DNA from: Pseudomonas putida
GTDB lineage: Bacteria; Pseudomonadota; Gammaproteobacteria; Pseudomonadales; Pseudomonadaceae
Direction: 5' to 3'
Assembly: GCF_004357765.1 (NCBI RefSeq)
Contig: NZ_SMTE01000001.1
Location: 62,001-126,000 of the forward strand
DNA length: 64,000 bases
Shown here: positions 44,127 to 52,822 of the stretch, piece by piece
Position numbering within the stretch: position 1 is the stretch's first letter
Layout: each line of letters opens with the position of its first letter
The notes under the pieces: model-generated
Databases searched by the model: none
The model's input: the letters and a program-made list of their open reading frames with translations, nothing else
What the model was told of the DNA's origin: nothing
Program-made: the position numbers and the translations under genes

Positions 44127-45447
44127 GGGTACTCTCCTTGGCGATCAGAGTGGCGGTCATGAAGTGCTTCCAGGCCGCGAACTGGTTGCGCATCGGCAGC
44201 TCGCTGGTGCCATTGGACGAGACGGCGCCGTCTTCCAGGACCAGGTCGGTGCCGACGTAGCGGTGCATGCTGATCCAGTCGCCGCCGCGGGTCATGTTGC
44301 CCTCCTGGCAACGGGCATAGACCTCCACGTCGTCGGGCATCACGTTGGAGGACGGGGAATTGATCACGTTGGCGTAGGTCAGGGCACGGTCGAATACCGC
44401 ATCCGGAGCGCCCTTGCAGCGGAAGGTCTGGATCTCGACCAGGGTCTGGTCCACTGCGATCGGGCGGATCACGCGAAACTGCATGAATACCGTGTGCGGC
44501 GAACCGCTGCCGTAGATCACCGTGTTATGGCGGTTCATCCCAAGAATCTCGCGGGCGCGGCCCTCGCCGTAGGCTTGGCTGAGGCATTCGAAATGTGCGC
44601 GGGACACGTCATCACGCTCGGCCGCTGCCGGATCGAAGATCGCTTCCATGTAGCCGTGGCCATTGTGGTAGGCCCGCAGTTCGAGCTTCTCCCAGAAGTC
44701 GTAGGGCTCGCCGTTGCCGTCCATGATCAACAGTTCGAACGGCATTTCGCCTAGCGCCTGGGCTTCTTCGCGGGCGGCATCGACCGACGATTCGTGGGTG
44801 ACGCGGGCATGCATGGTGTCGTGCAAGTTTTCGTAGAACACCTTCCAGTTGGAGCGCTGCTGGACCCGGAAGATGCCGCCGGCCACTTCCACTTCGCCGA
44901 CCGGCGAACGGTCGCAGAGGTTGTCGATGGAGGTGATTACACCGCCCAGGAACTGCTTGAGATCCGGGCCATGGGCGGCTTGGCTGGCGAACACGAAGCC
45001 ACGGTAGCTCTCCACCCGTGCCAGGCTCACCATCGAGAAGTCGGCATGCTTGGGGTCGTAGCAGGTGCCTTCGAAACCGCTTTTCAGCGGCGCCGACAGG
45101 TGCTGACCGTCGAGTTTGAAGGTCCAGGCATGGTACGGGCAGCGAAAGAACTTGCCGACGCTGCCGTCACCGTCGGCCACTAGCTTGGCGCCTTTGTGCG
45201 GGCAGCGGTTGTAGAGCACATTGATCTGGCGATCGGCGCCACGAACCATGACCACGTCCTGGTCGCCGATGCGCGTGGTGTGGTAGTCGCCAGGCTGCTT
45301 GACCTGGCTTTCGTGACCGACGTAGATCCAGGCGTAGCCGTAGATTCGCTCCATCTCCAGCTTGAACAGGACCGGGTCGGTGTAGACGCTTTTATGCACG
45401 CTGTCCTCGCGGACCAAGGCAGCGATTTGCTCATTGGTAGGGATCAC
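44116..45447 (-). CDS. Rieske ring-hydroxylating dioxygenase alpha subunit, substrate unknown
   Basis: A 443-residue oxygenase subunit. The Rieske 2Fe-2S ligands are Cys82, His84, Cys103 and His106 (RCPHKG, RCPYHAWTF). The mononuclear iron triad is His213 and His218 with a later Asp, bridged by Asp210 (ENLHDTMHARVTHES). The start is GTG 45447 with GAGGAAAAACC upstream, 16 bp after the reductase. It adds O2 across an aromatic ring or hydroxylates it. It differs clearly from AntA at 52823 and lies in its own operon. The alpha/beta/SDR/reductase set recalls iacCDEF of auxin degradation, but iacA and iacB are absent, so the substrate is left open. Confidence 0.88.
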   Translation of the reverse strand: MIPTNEQIAALVREDSVHKSVYTDPVLFKLEMERIYGYAWIYVGHESQVKQPGDYHTTRIGDQDVVMVRGADRQINVLYNRCPHKGAKLVADGDGSVGKFFRCPYHAWTFKLDGQHLSAPLKSGFEGTCYDPKHADFSMVSLARVESYRGFVFASQAAHGPDLKQFLGGVITSIDNLCDRSPVGEVEVAGGIFRVQQRSNWKVFYENLHDTMHARVTHESSVDAAREEAQALGEMPFELLIMDGNGEPYDFWEKLELRAYHNGHGYMEAIFDPAAAERDDVSRAHFECLSQAYGEGRAREILGMNRHNTVIYGSGSPHTVFMQFRVIRPIAVDQTLVEIQTFRCKGAPDAVFDRALTYANVINSPSSNVMPDDVEVYARCQEGNMTRGGDWISMHRYVGTDLVLEDGAVSSNGTSELPMRNQFAAWKHFMTATLIAKESTHAA

Positions 45448-45463
45448 GGTTTTTCCTCGGCGG

Positions 45464-46408
45464 TTACAGGTCGAGCACCAGCAGCGGGCCGCTGGCACGA
45501 GAAACGCAGGTACAGAAACTGCCCGCGGCACGATCGCGCGCGGACAGGCAGATATCCCGGTGGTCGGCATCGCCTTCGAGCACCTGGGCCACGCACACGC
45601 CGCAGTCACCGCGGCGGCAATCGAATATCGGGTCGAGGTCGGCGGCGAGCATGGCGTCGAGAACGCTTTGCCCGGCGGCGACCTGCAGGCTCACGCCGGT
45701 GGCCTGCAGGCGCACCTCGAAGGCTTGGTCGCCGGCTGCTTCGAGGGCGCCGTTGAACAGTTCGAAATGCAGGTGGTCTTCGGCCCAGCCACATTCCCGG
45801 GCGCACGCCAGCACGCTGCTGAGCATCGCCGCCGGGCCACAGATGTACAGGTGCAGGCCTGGGCGTGGGTGGGCGAGCACCCGGGCGGCGGGGAAGCGCC
45901 GCTGTGGGTCGCCGCCGCTGATCCAGCAATGCATGTCGGGGTAGCGGCGGGCTTCTTCGAGATAGGCCATCTGCGCGGCATCACGTCCGGCGTAGTGCAG
46001 GGTAAAAGGCTTGCCTTCAGCTTGCAGGGCGCGGGCCATGCCCAGCATGGGGGTGATGCCGATGCCGCCGGCGATCAACAGCACGTGGTCGGCGCTGTCG
46101 CACAAGGGGAAGTGGTTCTGCGGTACTTCCGCGGTGAGGACATCGCCAGGCTCGAGCGAGTGCACCCAGCGTGAACCACCGGTGCCGGCCTCTTCGAGTT
46201 GCACGGCGATCTCGTAGCAATCGCTACCTGAGAGGTTGACCAATGAATAGGCGCGACGCTGCAGCCGTTCGCCGGGAACGTGCAGCTCCAGATGAGCGCC
46301 AGCGGTGAAGACCGGCAAGGGTCGATCTTGGCTGCCAACCAGCAGCAGGCGGCGGATTCTGGGGGTCAGCGCCTCGACCTGATGTACCTTGAGAAAGAGG
46401 CTGGGCAT
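45464..46408 (-). CDS. Dioxygenase reductase, VanB/phthalate-dioxygenase-reductase type
   Basis: A 314-residue class IA reductase. The N-terminal FMN domain (about 1-105) has RRAYSLVNLSG, the NAD domain (about 105-215) has LIAGGIGITPMLGMARAL and YICGPAAML, and the C-terminal plant-type 2Fe-2S domain has Cys264, Cys269, Cys272 and a last Cys at 299 or 301. It passes NADH electrons to the Rieske oxygenase encoded next. It is the first gene of the operon. Tandem AraC/XylS-format repeats lie 55-90 bp upstream. Confidence 0.9.
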   Translation of the reverse strand: MPSLFLKVHQVEALTPRIRRLLLVGSQDRPLPVFTAGAHLELHVPGERLQRRAYSLVNLSGSDCYEIAVQLEEAGTGGSRWVHSLEPGDVLTAEVPQNHFPLCDSADHVLLIAGGIGITPMLGMARALQAEGKPFTLHYAGRDAAQMAYLEEARRYPDMHCWISGGDPQRRFPAARVLAHPRPGLHLYICGPAAMLSSVLACARECGWAEDHLHFELFNGALEAAGDQAFEVRLQATGVSLQVAAGQSVLDAMLAADLDPIFDCRRGDCGVCVAQVLEGDADHRDICLSARDRAAGSFCTCVSRASGPLLVLDL

Positions 46409-46462
46409 ACGTAGTTCCTGTGTGAGTACGTAGCCACTTTATGAAAGGGGGAGTGGGGGAAA

Positions 46463-46498
46463 TAGCCGCGAATGGCAAAGTTGTAGCCGGAATTGGCG
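46463..46498 (-). promoter_or_regulatory. Tandem XylS-format activator sites before the second dioxygenase operon
   Basis: Read on the minus strand: CGCC-AATTCC-GGCTA, a 6-base spacer CAACTT, then TGCC-ATTCGC-GGCTA. Two 15-bp direct repeats 21 bp apart reproduce the TGCA-N6-GGNTA pair bound by XylS/BenR-type activators. The promoter-proximal repeat ends 55 bp before the reductase start, and CATAAA at 46438-46443 is a candidate -10. Confidence 0.65.
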
Positions 46499-46550
46499 AG
46501 ATTGTTTGAGGGGGGCAGTGGTGCTGCGATGGGCTCGGCGCTGATGTTTT

Positions 46551-46604
46551 CAGCGCCCATGAGATCGAGCGTCGCGCGGGCGGCGCTCGATCTCATGGGC
46601 GCTG
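46551..46604. terminator. 54-base hairpin ending the Liv-type operon (shared GC core)
   Basis: 25-base arms starting CAGCGCCCATGAGATC and ending GATCTCATGGGCGCTG pair fully except one T-G wobble; the loop is GCGG. It is flanked by TTTT and CAAAA. It lies 22 bp after the livF-like stop on the minus strand and separates that operon from the dioxygenase operon. Core and loop match the hairpin at 15898-15949. Confidence 0.8.
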
Positions 46605-46625
46605 CAAAACCCAAGCGTACGCCTC

Positions 46626-47312
46626 TCAAACCCCCAAATACCGCTGCGACAAATCCGCCTGCGCCGCCAGCTCCCCAGGCGTCCCCTGCCAAACCTGGCG
46701 TCCCTTCTCGATGATGTGATGCCGATCCACCACCCGCGCCATTTCCTTCAGATTCTTGTCGATCACCAGTATCGTCTCACCTTCGGCCTTGAGTGCCGCC
46801 AGGCAATGCCAGATCTGCTCACGAATGATCGGCGCCAGGCCCTCGGTCGCTTCATCGAGGATCAGCAGGCTGGGGTTGGTCAGCAGGGCGCGGCCCACCA
46901 CCAACATCTGCTGTTCGCCCCCGGACAACGTGCGCGACAGCTGATCCTGGCGCTCCTGCAACCGCGGAAACAGCTGGTACACCCGCGCGAGGTCCCATTT
47001 GCCCTTGCTGGCGGTGGCCAGCAGGTTCTCGCGCACGCTCAGGCTGCCAAAGGCGCGGCGCCCCTCCGGCACCAGGCCTAGGCCCGCCTTGGCGATCCGG
47101 TAAGGCGCGGCGCCGAGCATTTCGGTGCCGTGAATGCGAATACTGCCAGCGCTGGGCTTGATCAGGCCCATGATCGACTTGACCGTGGTGGTCTTGCCCA
47201 TGCCATTGCGACCGATCAGCGATACGACCTGGCCTTGCTCGATACTCAGGTGCATGTCGAACAGCACCTGGCTCAGCCCGTAGCCAGCCACCAATCCTTG
47301 CACTTCAAGCAT
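46626..47312 (-). CDS. Liv-type ABC ATPase, LivF
   Basis: A 228-residue ATPase with Walker A GRNGMGKTT, signature LSGGEQQM, Walker B LLILDEATEGL and the LivF-type end VIDKNLKEMARV in place of an H-loop His. It overlaps livG by 8 bp and is last in the operon; a strong hairpin follows. With the other Liv genes it likely imports an aromatic acid for the flanking dioxygenases (inference). Confidence 0.9.
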   Translation of the reverse strand: MLEVQGLVAGYGLSQVLFDMHLSIEQGQVVSLIGRNGMGKTTTVKSIMGLIKPSAGSIRIHGTEMLGAAPYRIAKAGLGLVPEGRRAFGSLSVRENLLATASKGKWDLARVYQLFPRLQERQDQLSRTLSGGEQQMLVVGRALLTNPSLLILDEATEGLAPIIREQIWHCLAALKAEGETILVIDKNLKEMARVVDRHHIIEKGRQVWQGTPGELAAQADLSQRYLGV

Positions 47313-48054
47313 GTTCTTCTCCCAGATAAGCGGCCCGCACCTGCGGATCGTTGCGCACCTGCTCGACGGTGCCGGTCAGCACCGTCTGGCCATACACCAG
47401 CACCGTGATGCGGTCGGCCAGGGCAAATACCGCGTCCATGTCGTGCTCCACCAGCAGGATCGAGTAGCGACCCTTGAGGCTGTGCAGCAGCTCGGTCATA
47501 CGTGCCGATTCGTCGCCCCCCATCCCGGCCATTGGTTCGTCGAGCAACAGCACCGATGCTTCCTGGGCCAAGGCCAGGGCAATCTCCAGCTGGCGCCGCT
47601 CGCCGTGGGACAGTTCACTGACCGGGTCCTGTGCCCGGTCCTGCAGACCAACCTGTCGCAAATATTGCAGCGCGGGCTCCAGCAGGCGTCGGTCACGGGC
47701 CAACGGTTGCCACATGGCAAACGCTTGGCCTTCACGCGCAGCGATGGCCAAGCCGACGTTCTCGAGCAGGCTGAATTCGGTATACAGCTGGCTGACCTGG
47801 AAGGCCCGGGCCAAACCAAGCCGTGGGCGTTCCCAGGCCGGAACCTGGGTGATGTCGCGGCCTTGCAGGTGGATCTGCCCCTGGTCAGGGAAGATTTCCC
47901 CGGCGATCTGCGCAATCAAGGTGGACTTGCCTGCACCGTTGGGGCCAATGATCGCGTGCAACTCACCGCTGGCCAGCTCCAGGCAGGCATCGTTGGTCGC
48001 CTTCACGGCGCCGAAGGCCTTGTGCAGTCGGCGTATCGACAGTTGTCCGCTCAT
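47305..48054 (-). CDS. Liv-type ABC ATPase, LivG
   Basis: A 249-residue ATPase: Walker A GPNGAGKST, signature LSHGERRQLEIA, Walker B VLLLDEPMAGMG, H-loop VEHDMDAVF, and the LivG C-terminus VRAAYLGEEHA. The start at 48054 overlaps livM by 4 bp. It is intact in contrast to the LivG part of the fusion at 26741. Confidence 0.9.
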   Translation of the reverse strand: MSGQLSIRRLHKAFGAVKATNDACLELASGELHAIIGPNGAGKSTLIAQIAGEIFPDQGQIHLQGRDITQVPAWERPRLGLARAFQVSQLYTEFSLLENVGLAIAAREGQAFAMWQPLARDRRLLEPALQYLRQVGLQDRAQDPVSELSHGERRQLEIALALAQEASVLLLDEPMAGMGGDESARMTELLHSLKGRYSILLVEHDMDAVFALADRITVLVYGQTVLTGTVEQVRNDPQVRAAYLGEEHA

Positions 48055-49067
48055 GGCTGTACCTCCCCACTCGCCACCACCAACGCTGGCGTGGCCTTGC
48101 GCCTGGGCCGAAACATCCCTAGCAGCAGGCCATACACGCCTTGCTTGCCGAACAGCACCACCAGCAACAGCAGCGGCCCGAAGATCAGCATCCAGTGCTC
48201 GGTCCATTGGCTCAGTACCTGCTCCAGGCCCAGATAGGTCGCGGCGCCGAGTACGGGGCCGAGGAGGGTGCCGACACCGCCCAGGATGACCATGGCCATC
48301 AGCTCGCCGGACTTCTGCCAGGCGCCCATGTCCGGGCTGACGAACAGTGCATAATTGGCCCAGAGAATCCCTGCAAGGCCACCACCGGTGCCGGCGATGA
48401 CGAACGCGGTCAGGCGATAGCGCAATGGTTTGAGGCCAAGGCTCACGGTACGCCGCTCGCTCTGCTTGAGACCGCGCAACACGAAGCCGAAGCGCGCGTT
48501 CACCAGGCGTCGGCACAGTAGCAGCCAGCCCAGCAACAACGCACTGCACAGGTAGTAGAAATGGTTGGCGTCGGAAAGGTCCAGGGCACCCAGAGTATTG
48601 CGCTCGCCGAGCAGGATGCCGTCGTCGCCGCCATACAACGACAGCGAACTGAGCACGAAATAAAGCATCTGCCCAAAGGCAAGGGTGATCATGATGAACT
48701 GCACGCCGGTGGTGCGCAGCGACAGGTACCCCACCACCAGCGAGAACAGGGCACAGATCAGCAGCGCCAGTGGCCACACCACCAGCGCATCGTTGCTCCC
48801 CGCCCAACCCCACAGCGGCATGCCCTGGGAGGTGTGGAAGGCGACGATGCCGACGATGTAGCCGCCCAGCCCGAAGAAAGCGGCATGGCCGAAGCTGACC
48901 ATGGCGCCATAGCCGATCAACAGGTCGAGGCTGATCGCGGCCATGCCGTAGATCGCCAGGCGGGTGAAGAAGCTGACCAGGTAGGGCTCGTTCAGCCAGT
49001 TGGCCAATAACGGCACCAGGGCGAAGATCGCCAGGCAAGCCAGGTCGATGACAAGACGTGGTGACAT
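48051..49067 (-). CDS. Liv-type ABC permease, LivM
   Basis: A 338-residue permease with about nine helices. LivM landmarks are GYGAMVSFGHAAFFGLGGYIVG, TTGVQFIMITLAFGQMLYF and LGGVGTLLGPVLGAATYLGLE. The start at 49067 is set by GAGGAG upstream; it lies 10 bp after livH. Confidence 0.9.
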   Translation of the reverse strand: MSPRLVIDLACLAIFALVPLLANWLNEPYLVSFFTRLAIYGMAAISLDLLIGYGAMVSFGHAAFFGLGGYIVGIVAFHTSQGMPLWGWAGSNDALVVWPLALLICALFSLVVGYLSLRTTGVQFIMITLAFGQMLYFVLSSLSLYGGDDGILLGERNTLGALDLSDANHFYYLCSALLLGWLLLCRRLVNARFGFVLRGLKQSERRTVSLGLKPLRYRLTAFVIAGTGGGLAGILWANYALFVSPDMGAWQKSGELMAMVILGGVGTLLGPVLGAATYLGLEQVLSQWTEHWMLIFGPLLLLVVLFGKQGVYGLLLGMFRPRRKATPALVVASGEVQP

Positions 49068-49077
49068 GCGGTTCTCC

Positions 49078-49989
49078 TCAGGCTCGGGCCGGCAGCAGGC
49101 CGCGCGGGCGCAGCAGCAGCACCACGGCCATGACGATGTAGGCACTGGCGGACACCAGGCCGGCGCTCACGGTGCCGCTGCTCTCGCTGGGCAGCAGTTG
49201 GTCGAGCAACGGCGGGATGTAGGCGCGGCCCAGACTGTCGACCATGCCGATCAGCAGGGCACCGACCAGTGCACCGCGTACCGAGCCGACACCGCCGACC
49301 ACGATGACCACGAAGGTAGTGATCAGGATTTTTTCGCCCATACCGATTTCCACCGACAGCAGCGGCGCCGCCATGAACCCGGCGAGCCCGCAAAGTACGC
49401 AGCCGAACACGAACACCAGGGTATACAGCCGGGCGATGTTCACCCCTAGCGCACCGACCATTTCATGGTCATCGGCACCGGCCCGTATCAGCATCCCAAG
49501 GCGTGTGCGGCTGATCAGCCACCACATGCCGATGGCCACGACGATGCCGGCGGCGATGAACAGCAGGCGGCTGACCGGGTACATCAGTCCAGGCAGTACT
49601 TGCACGAAGCTCGAATACCACTGCGGCGTCGGCATCGCGGGTGGGCTGCGTCCGAACAGCACGGTCAGCAGTTCGTTGCTGAAAAACACCACCGCCAGGG
49701 TCGCCAGCACCTGGTCCAGATGGTCGCGCTGGTACAGCCTGCGCATGATCGAGGTCTCGATCAGCGCTCCGTAGCAGGCGGCGCCGAGCACGGCTGCCAG
49801 GCCCCCGAGCCAGAACGACCCGGTGCTCATCGCGGTGTATGCAGCGCAGAAAGCGCCGACCATGTAGAAAGCACCGTGGGCGAGGTTGATCACGCCCATG
49901 ATGCCGAAAATCAGGGTCAACCCGGAGGCCAGCAGAAACAGCAGCGCGCTGTACTGCAACCCGTTGAGAATCTGTTCGAGCAATAACAT
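49078..49989 (-). CDS. Liv-type ABC permease, LivH
   Basis: A 303-residue permease: GLQYSALLFLLASGLTLIFGIMGVINLAHGAFYM at the N-terminus in family form, then SRTRLGMLIRAGADDHEM and VVIVVGGVGSVRGALVGALLIGMVDSLGR. It pairs with LivM to form the channel. The binding-protein gene ends 61 bp upstream. Confidence 0.9.
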   Translation of the reverse strand: MLLLEQILNGLQYSALLFLLASGLTLIFGIMGVINLAHGAFYMVGAFCAAYTAMSTGSFWLGGLAAVLGAACYGALIETSIMRRLYQRDHLDQVLATLAVVFFSNELLTVLFGRSPPAMPTPQWYSSFVQVLPGLMYPVSRLLFIAAGIVVAIGMWWLISRTRLGMLIRAGADDHEMVGALGVNIARLYTLVFVFGCVLCGLAGFMAAPLLSVEIGMGEKILITTFVVIVVGGVGSVRGALVGALLIGMVDSLGRAYIPPLLDQLLPSESSGTVSAGLVSASAYIVMAVVLLLRPRGLLPARA

Positions 49990-50050
49990 AGGGCTTTCCT
50001 CATAAGCGCGCCCCGCAGCGGGCTGCAGGGCGAGCAGCGGCAGCAGCGGC

Positions 50051-51211
50051 TCAGAGCTTGCAAAGCGCCGCGTAGCTGTCGACGTGGTGACTGGCCAAGG
50101 TCTTGATCGGCACTTCCTGCAACTTGCCGTCGGCGCCGGTCTGTACCTGCAACAAGTACCAGTCGATCACCGGGTGCTGATTCTGGGCGAAGCTGAAGTT
50201 GCCGCGAATCGAATCGAACTTGACGTTGTGCATGGCCGTGCGGAATGCCGGCGCATCCTTGAGGTTGCCCTGGGTGGTGTTCAGCGCCGCCCCTATGAGG
50301 CGCGCGGTGTCGTAGCTCTGGGCCGCGTACACCGTGGGTTGGCGCTTGTATTTCTCGGTGAATGCCTTGACGAAGGCCTGGTTGGCCGGATTGCTCGATT
50401 GCGGGTTCCACAGGGTGACGATATTGGTGCCCTTGGCCACTTCGCCAGTGGCTGCGAGCATGCGCTCGTCCATCGAGAACACCGGTACCACCATCGGAAT
50501 CGTCGCCGACAGCCCGGAACTGCCGTATTGCTTGGCGAAGTTGATGCCACCGCCACCTGGGTGGAACTGGAAGATCGCGTCAGGTGCCAGCGAACGGATG
50601 CGAGCCAGCTCAACCGAAAAGTCCAATTGGTTGAGCTTGGTGTAGATTTCGGTGACTTCGCCCTTGAAGGTGCGCTTGAAGCCCGCCAGTGCGTCACGAC
50701 CACCTTGGTAGTTGGGGGCGAGGATGACCATCTTCTTGTAGCCCAGTTCGTTGGCAGCGACCCCAGCCATCTCGTGCGGGGTGTCGTTCTGGTAAGAGCC
50801 GACGAAATAGTTGGCCATGCACTTTTCGCCTGCCAGCGTCGAAGGGGCGGTGTTGATGCTGACGTAGAAGCCATCCTTGGTCGCGGTGTTGATTACCGCC
50901 GCCAGCACATTGGAGAAGATCACCCCGGTGTACAGCGAGACACCGTCCAGACTCATGCGGTCGGCGATCTGCTTGGCCTTGGCCGGTTGCAGTCCGTCGT
51001 CCTCGACGATCAACTGCACCGGCACGCCGCCGAGCTTGCCACTTTCCTGGTCGATGGCCAGCTGGAAGCCATCGCGTGAGTCCTCGCCCAGGTAACCGGC
51101 GGGGGTCGACAAGGTTGTGATGAAACCGATCCGGACAGGCTCCACGGCCTGCACGGCGGTAGCCGCGCAGAGGGAGGTTGCCAGGCATGCACGCAGTATC
51201 AGTGTTTTCAT
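50051..51211 (-). CDS. Periplasmic binding protein of the aromatic-region Liv-type ABC system
   Basis: A 386-residue binding protein. The signal peptide ends at about residue 22 (VQA-VEPVRIG), followed by the type I fold (GFITTLSTPAGYLGEDSRDG, FQLAIDQESGKLGGVPV). GFKRTFKGEV and LDFSVELARI are typical of binding proteins near aromatic genes. It starts 75 bp after antC on the same strand with no terminator between. AACAACAACA (51271-51280) in the spacer may be an Hfq/Crc site. Ligand unknown; anthranilate or the substrate of the second dioxygenase are the obvious options. Confidence 0.88.
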   Translation of the reverse strand: MKTLILRACLATSLCAATAVQAVEPVRIGFITTLSTPAGYLGEDSRDGFQLAIDQESGKLGGVPVQLIVEDDGLQPAKAKQIADRMSLDGVSLYTGVIFSNVLAAVINTATKDGFYVSINTAPSTLAGEKCMANYFVGSYQNDTPHEMAGVAANELGYKKMVILAPNYQGGRDALAGFKRTFKGEVTEIYTKLNQLDFSVELARIRSLAPDAIFQFHPGGGGINFAKQYGSSGLSATIPMVVPVFSMDERMLAATGEVAKGTNIVTLWNPQSSNPANQAFVKAFTEKYKRQPTVYAAQSYDTARLIGAALNTTQGNLKDAPAFRTAMHNVKFDSIRGNFSFAQNQHPVIDWYLLQVQTGADGKLQEVPIKTLASHHVDSYAALCKL

Positions 51212-51286
51212 GATGCGGCCTTTGCAGGTGGTCGAGGAGGGCAGCGTTGCAGTACTCGGACGGGCCGATGTGTTGTTGTTAGGGGT

Positions 51287-52309
51287 TCAGCTGTTGCTTT
51301 CGGTGAACTTTTCCAGGTACAGGCGGCTGTGCTCCAGGGCGTGCTCGCTGCGCCAGGTCTTGATCGACTCGACCATCGGTGGCGGGCCGCACAGGTACAC
51401 ATCGAAAGGCTGGTCGCGCAGCGCGGCGGCGTCCAGGTGCTCGGCGATATAGCCGGCTTTGCCGGCCCAGTCGGTGCTGGGCTCGCTGACCACCGGGGTG
51501 AAGCGAAATCCGGGTATGCGCTGGGCGTAGGTTTGGATCCGGGCGAGCTCGCACAGGTCAGCCGCATCGCGAACGCCGTAGTACAGCTGCACGGGCTGGC
51601 CGCAGCCGCCCTGGGCGGCGATCTGGTCGAGCATGCCGAGAAATGCCGACAGCCCTGTGCCGCCGGCGACCATCAGTACAGGCCGGTCGATGTGACGCAG
51701 GTAAAAGGCGCCCAAAGGGGCCTCCAGTTCGATCACATCACCGACCTGGCAGCGCTCGCGCATGTAGTCGCTCATCACGCCGCTGGGTAGCAACCGAATC
51801 AGGAACTGCAGCTGACTGCTACCAGGCGCGCTGGCGAAGGAGTACGAACGCCTATGTTCGGTGCCTGGCACCTTGAGTCGAGCGTACTGACCGGGCAGGT
51901 AGTCCAACGCGGCGCCGGCCACGCCGGTCTCGAGGTGGAGGATGGCGGTGCTCGGCGATACCTGCTGGACTTGGCTGACCGTGCCTTGCAGGCTCGCCGG
52001 CTCAGCGCTGCCACACAGGCTGGAAGCGAAGTCGAAGTAGAACGCGGCGTCCGACTGCACGCGAGTTTGACAGGTCAGCACCTTGCGCTCGGCCAGGTCC
52101 TGGGCAGACAAGGCCTCGTCGTCCACGTAGTCCTGGGTGTACTGGCCCGATTCGCAGCGGCCCTGGCACGTGGCGCAGACACCTTCGCGGCAATCCAGCG
52201 GTATCTTGATGCCGCTGCGCAAGGCCGCGTCGAGCAGGATCTCATTGCTCTGCACCTGGCAGAACAGCGTCTTGCCGTCGGCAAAACTGAAGGCGACTTT
52301 GTGGGTCAT
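51287..52309 (-). CDS. antC: Anthranilate 1,2-dioxygenase reductase component
   Basis: A 340-residue reductase of the BenC/AntC type. The N-terminal plant-type 2Fe-2S ligands are Cys40, Cys45, Cys48 and Cys80. The FAD domain (about 105-205) has RRSYSFAS and the NAD domain has MVAGGTGLSAFLGML and YLCGPPPMVES. It transfers electrons from NADH to AntAB. The domain order (ferredoxin first) is opposite to the reductase at 45464. It follows antB by 19 bp. Confidence 0.9.
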   Translation of the reverse strand: MTHKVAFSFADGKTLFCQVQSNEILLDAALRSGIKIPLDCREGVCATCQGRCESGQYTQDYVDDEALSAQDLAERKVLTCQTRVQSDAAFYFDFASSLCGSAEPASLQGTVSQVQQVSPSTAILHLETGVAGAALDYLPGQYARLKVPGTEHRRSYSFASAPGSSQLQFLIRLLPSGVMSDYMRERCQVGDVIELEAPLGAFYLRHIDRPVLMVAGGTGLSAFLGMLDQIAAQGGCGQPVQLYYGVRDAADLCELARIQTYAQRIPGFRFTPVVSEPSTDWAGKAGYIAEHLDAAALRDQPFDVYLCGPPPMVESIKTWRSEHALEHSRLYLEKFTESNS

Positions 52310-52328
52310 GGTCGAGTTTCCGCAACAA

Positions 52329-52820
52329 TCAGAGGTGGTAGAAGTCGAGCACGGAGTTGATCCGGTCGTTCAGCAGCACCACGTGCTTGCGGGCGATCTT
52401 CCAGCTATCGCCGTCGGGGCGCAGGCGGTAGGTGGCCAGGCCATAGAACTGATCGCTGGCCTGCATGCGGTAGAACAGCGTGTGCCAGTTGACCCGCACT
52501 TCCAGCTCGTCATTGGCCAGCGGCGCGATGCGCACATTGTTCAGCAGGTGCACGGTGCGTGGCATGGGAATGGTCGAGGCGGCTTTGCCGGTGCGGATGC
52601 GGAACACACGGTCTTCCAGGCCGCCGCGGTTGGCGTAGTAGATCAGTGACATGCCTTTCTTGGGGTCGGTGGTATACACGTGTTCGGAATCCCACTGCGG
52701 CAGGTGGAATTCACTGTCCTCACTGAACATCGCCAAGTAGGCATCCCAGTCCTGGTTGTCACACGCCTCGGCATTGCGGTAGAGGAACTGTTCGACGCGG
52801 TATTGCAGTTGCGCATTCAT
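52329..52820 (-). CDS. antB: Anthranilate 1,2-dioxygenase small subunit
   Basis: A 163-residue beta subunit with QYRVEQFLYRNAEACDNQDWD at the start, FHLPQWDSEHVYTTDPKKGMSL and WKIARKHVVLLNDRIN in the C-terminal part, matching AntB/BenB. ATG 52820 lies 2 bp after the antA stop, so translation is coupled. Confidence 0.92.
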   Translation of the reverse strand: MNAQLQYRVEQFLYRNAEACDNQDWDAYLAMFSEDSEFHLPQWDSEHVYTTDPKKGMSLIYYANRGGLEDRVFRIRTGKAASTIPMPRTVHLLNNVRIAPLANDELEVRVNWHTLFYRMQASDQFYGLATYRLRPDGDSWKIARKHVVLLNDRINSVLDFYHL

Positions 52821-52822
52821 GG

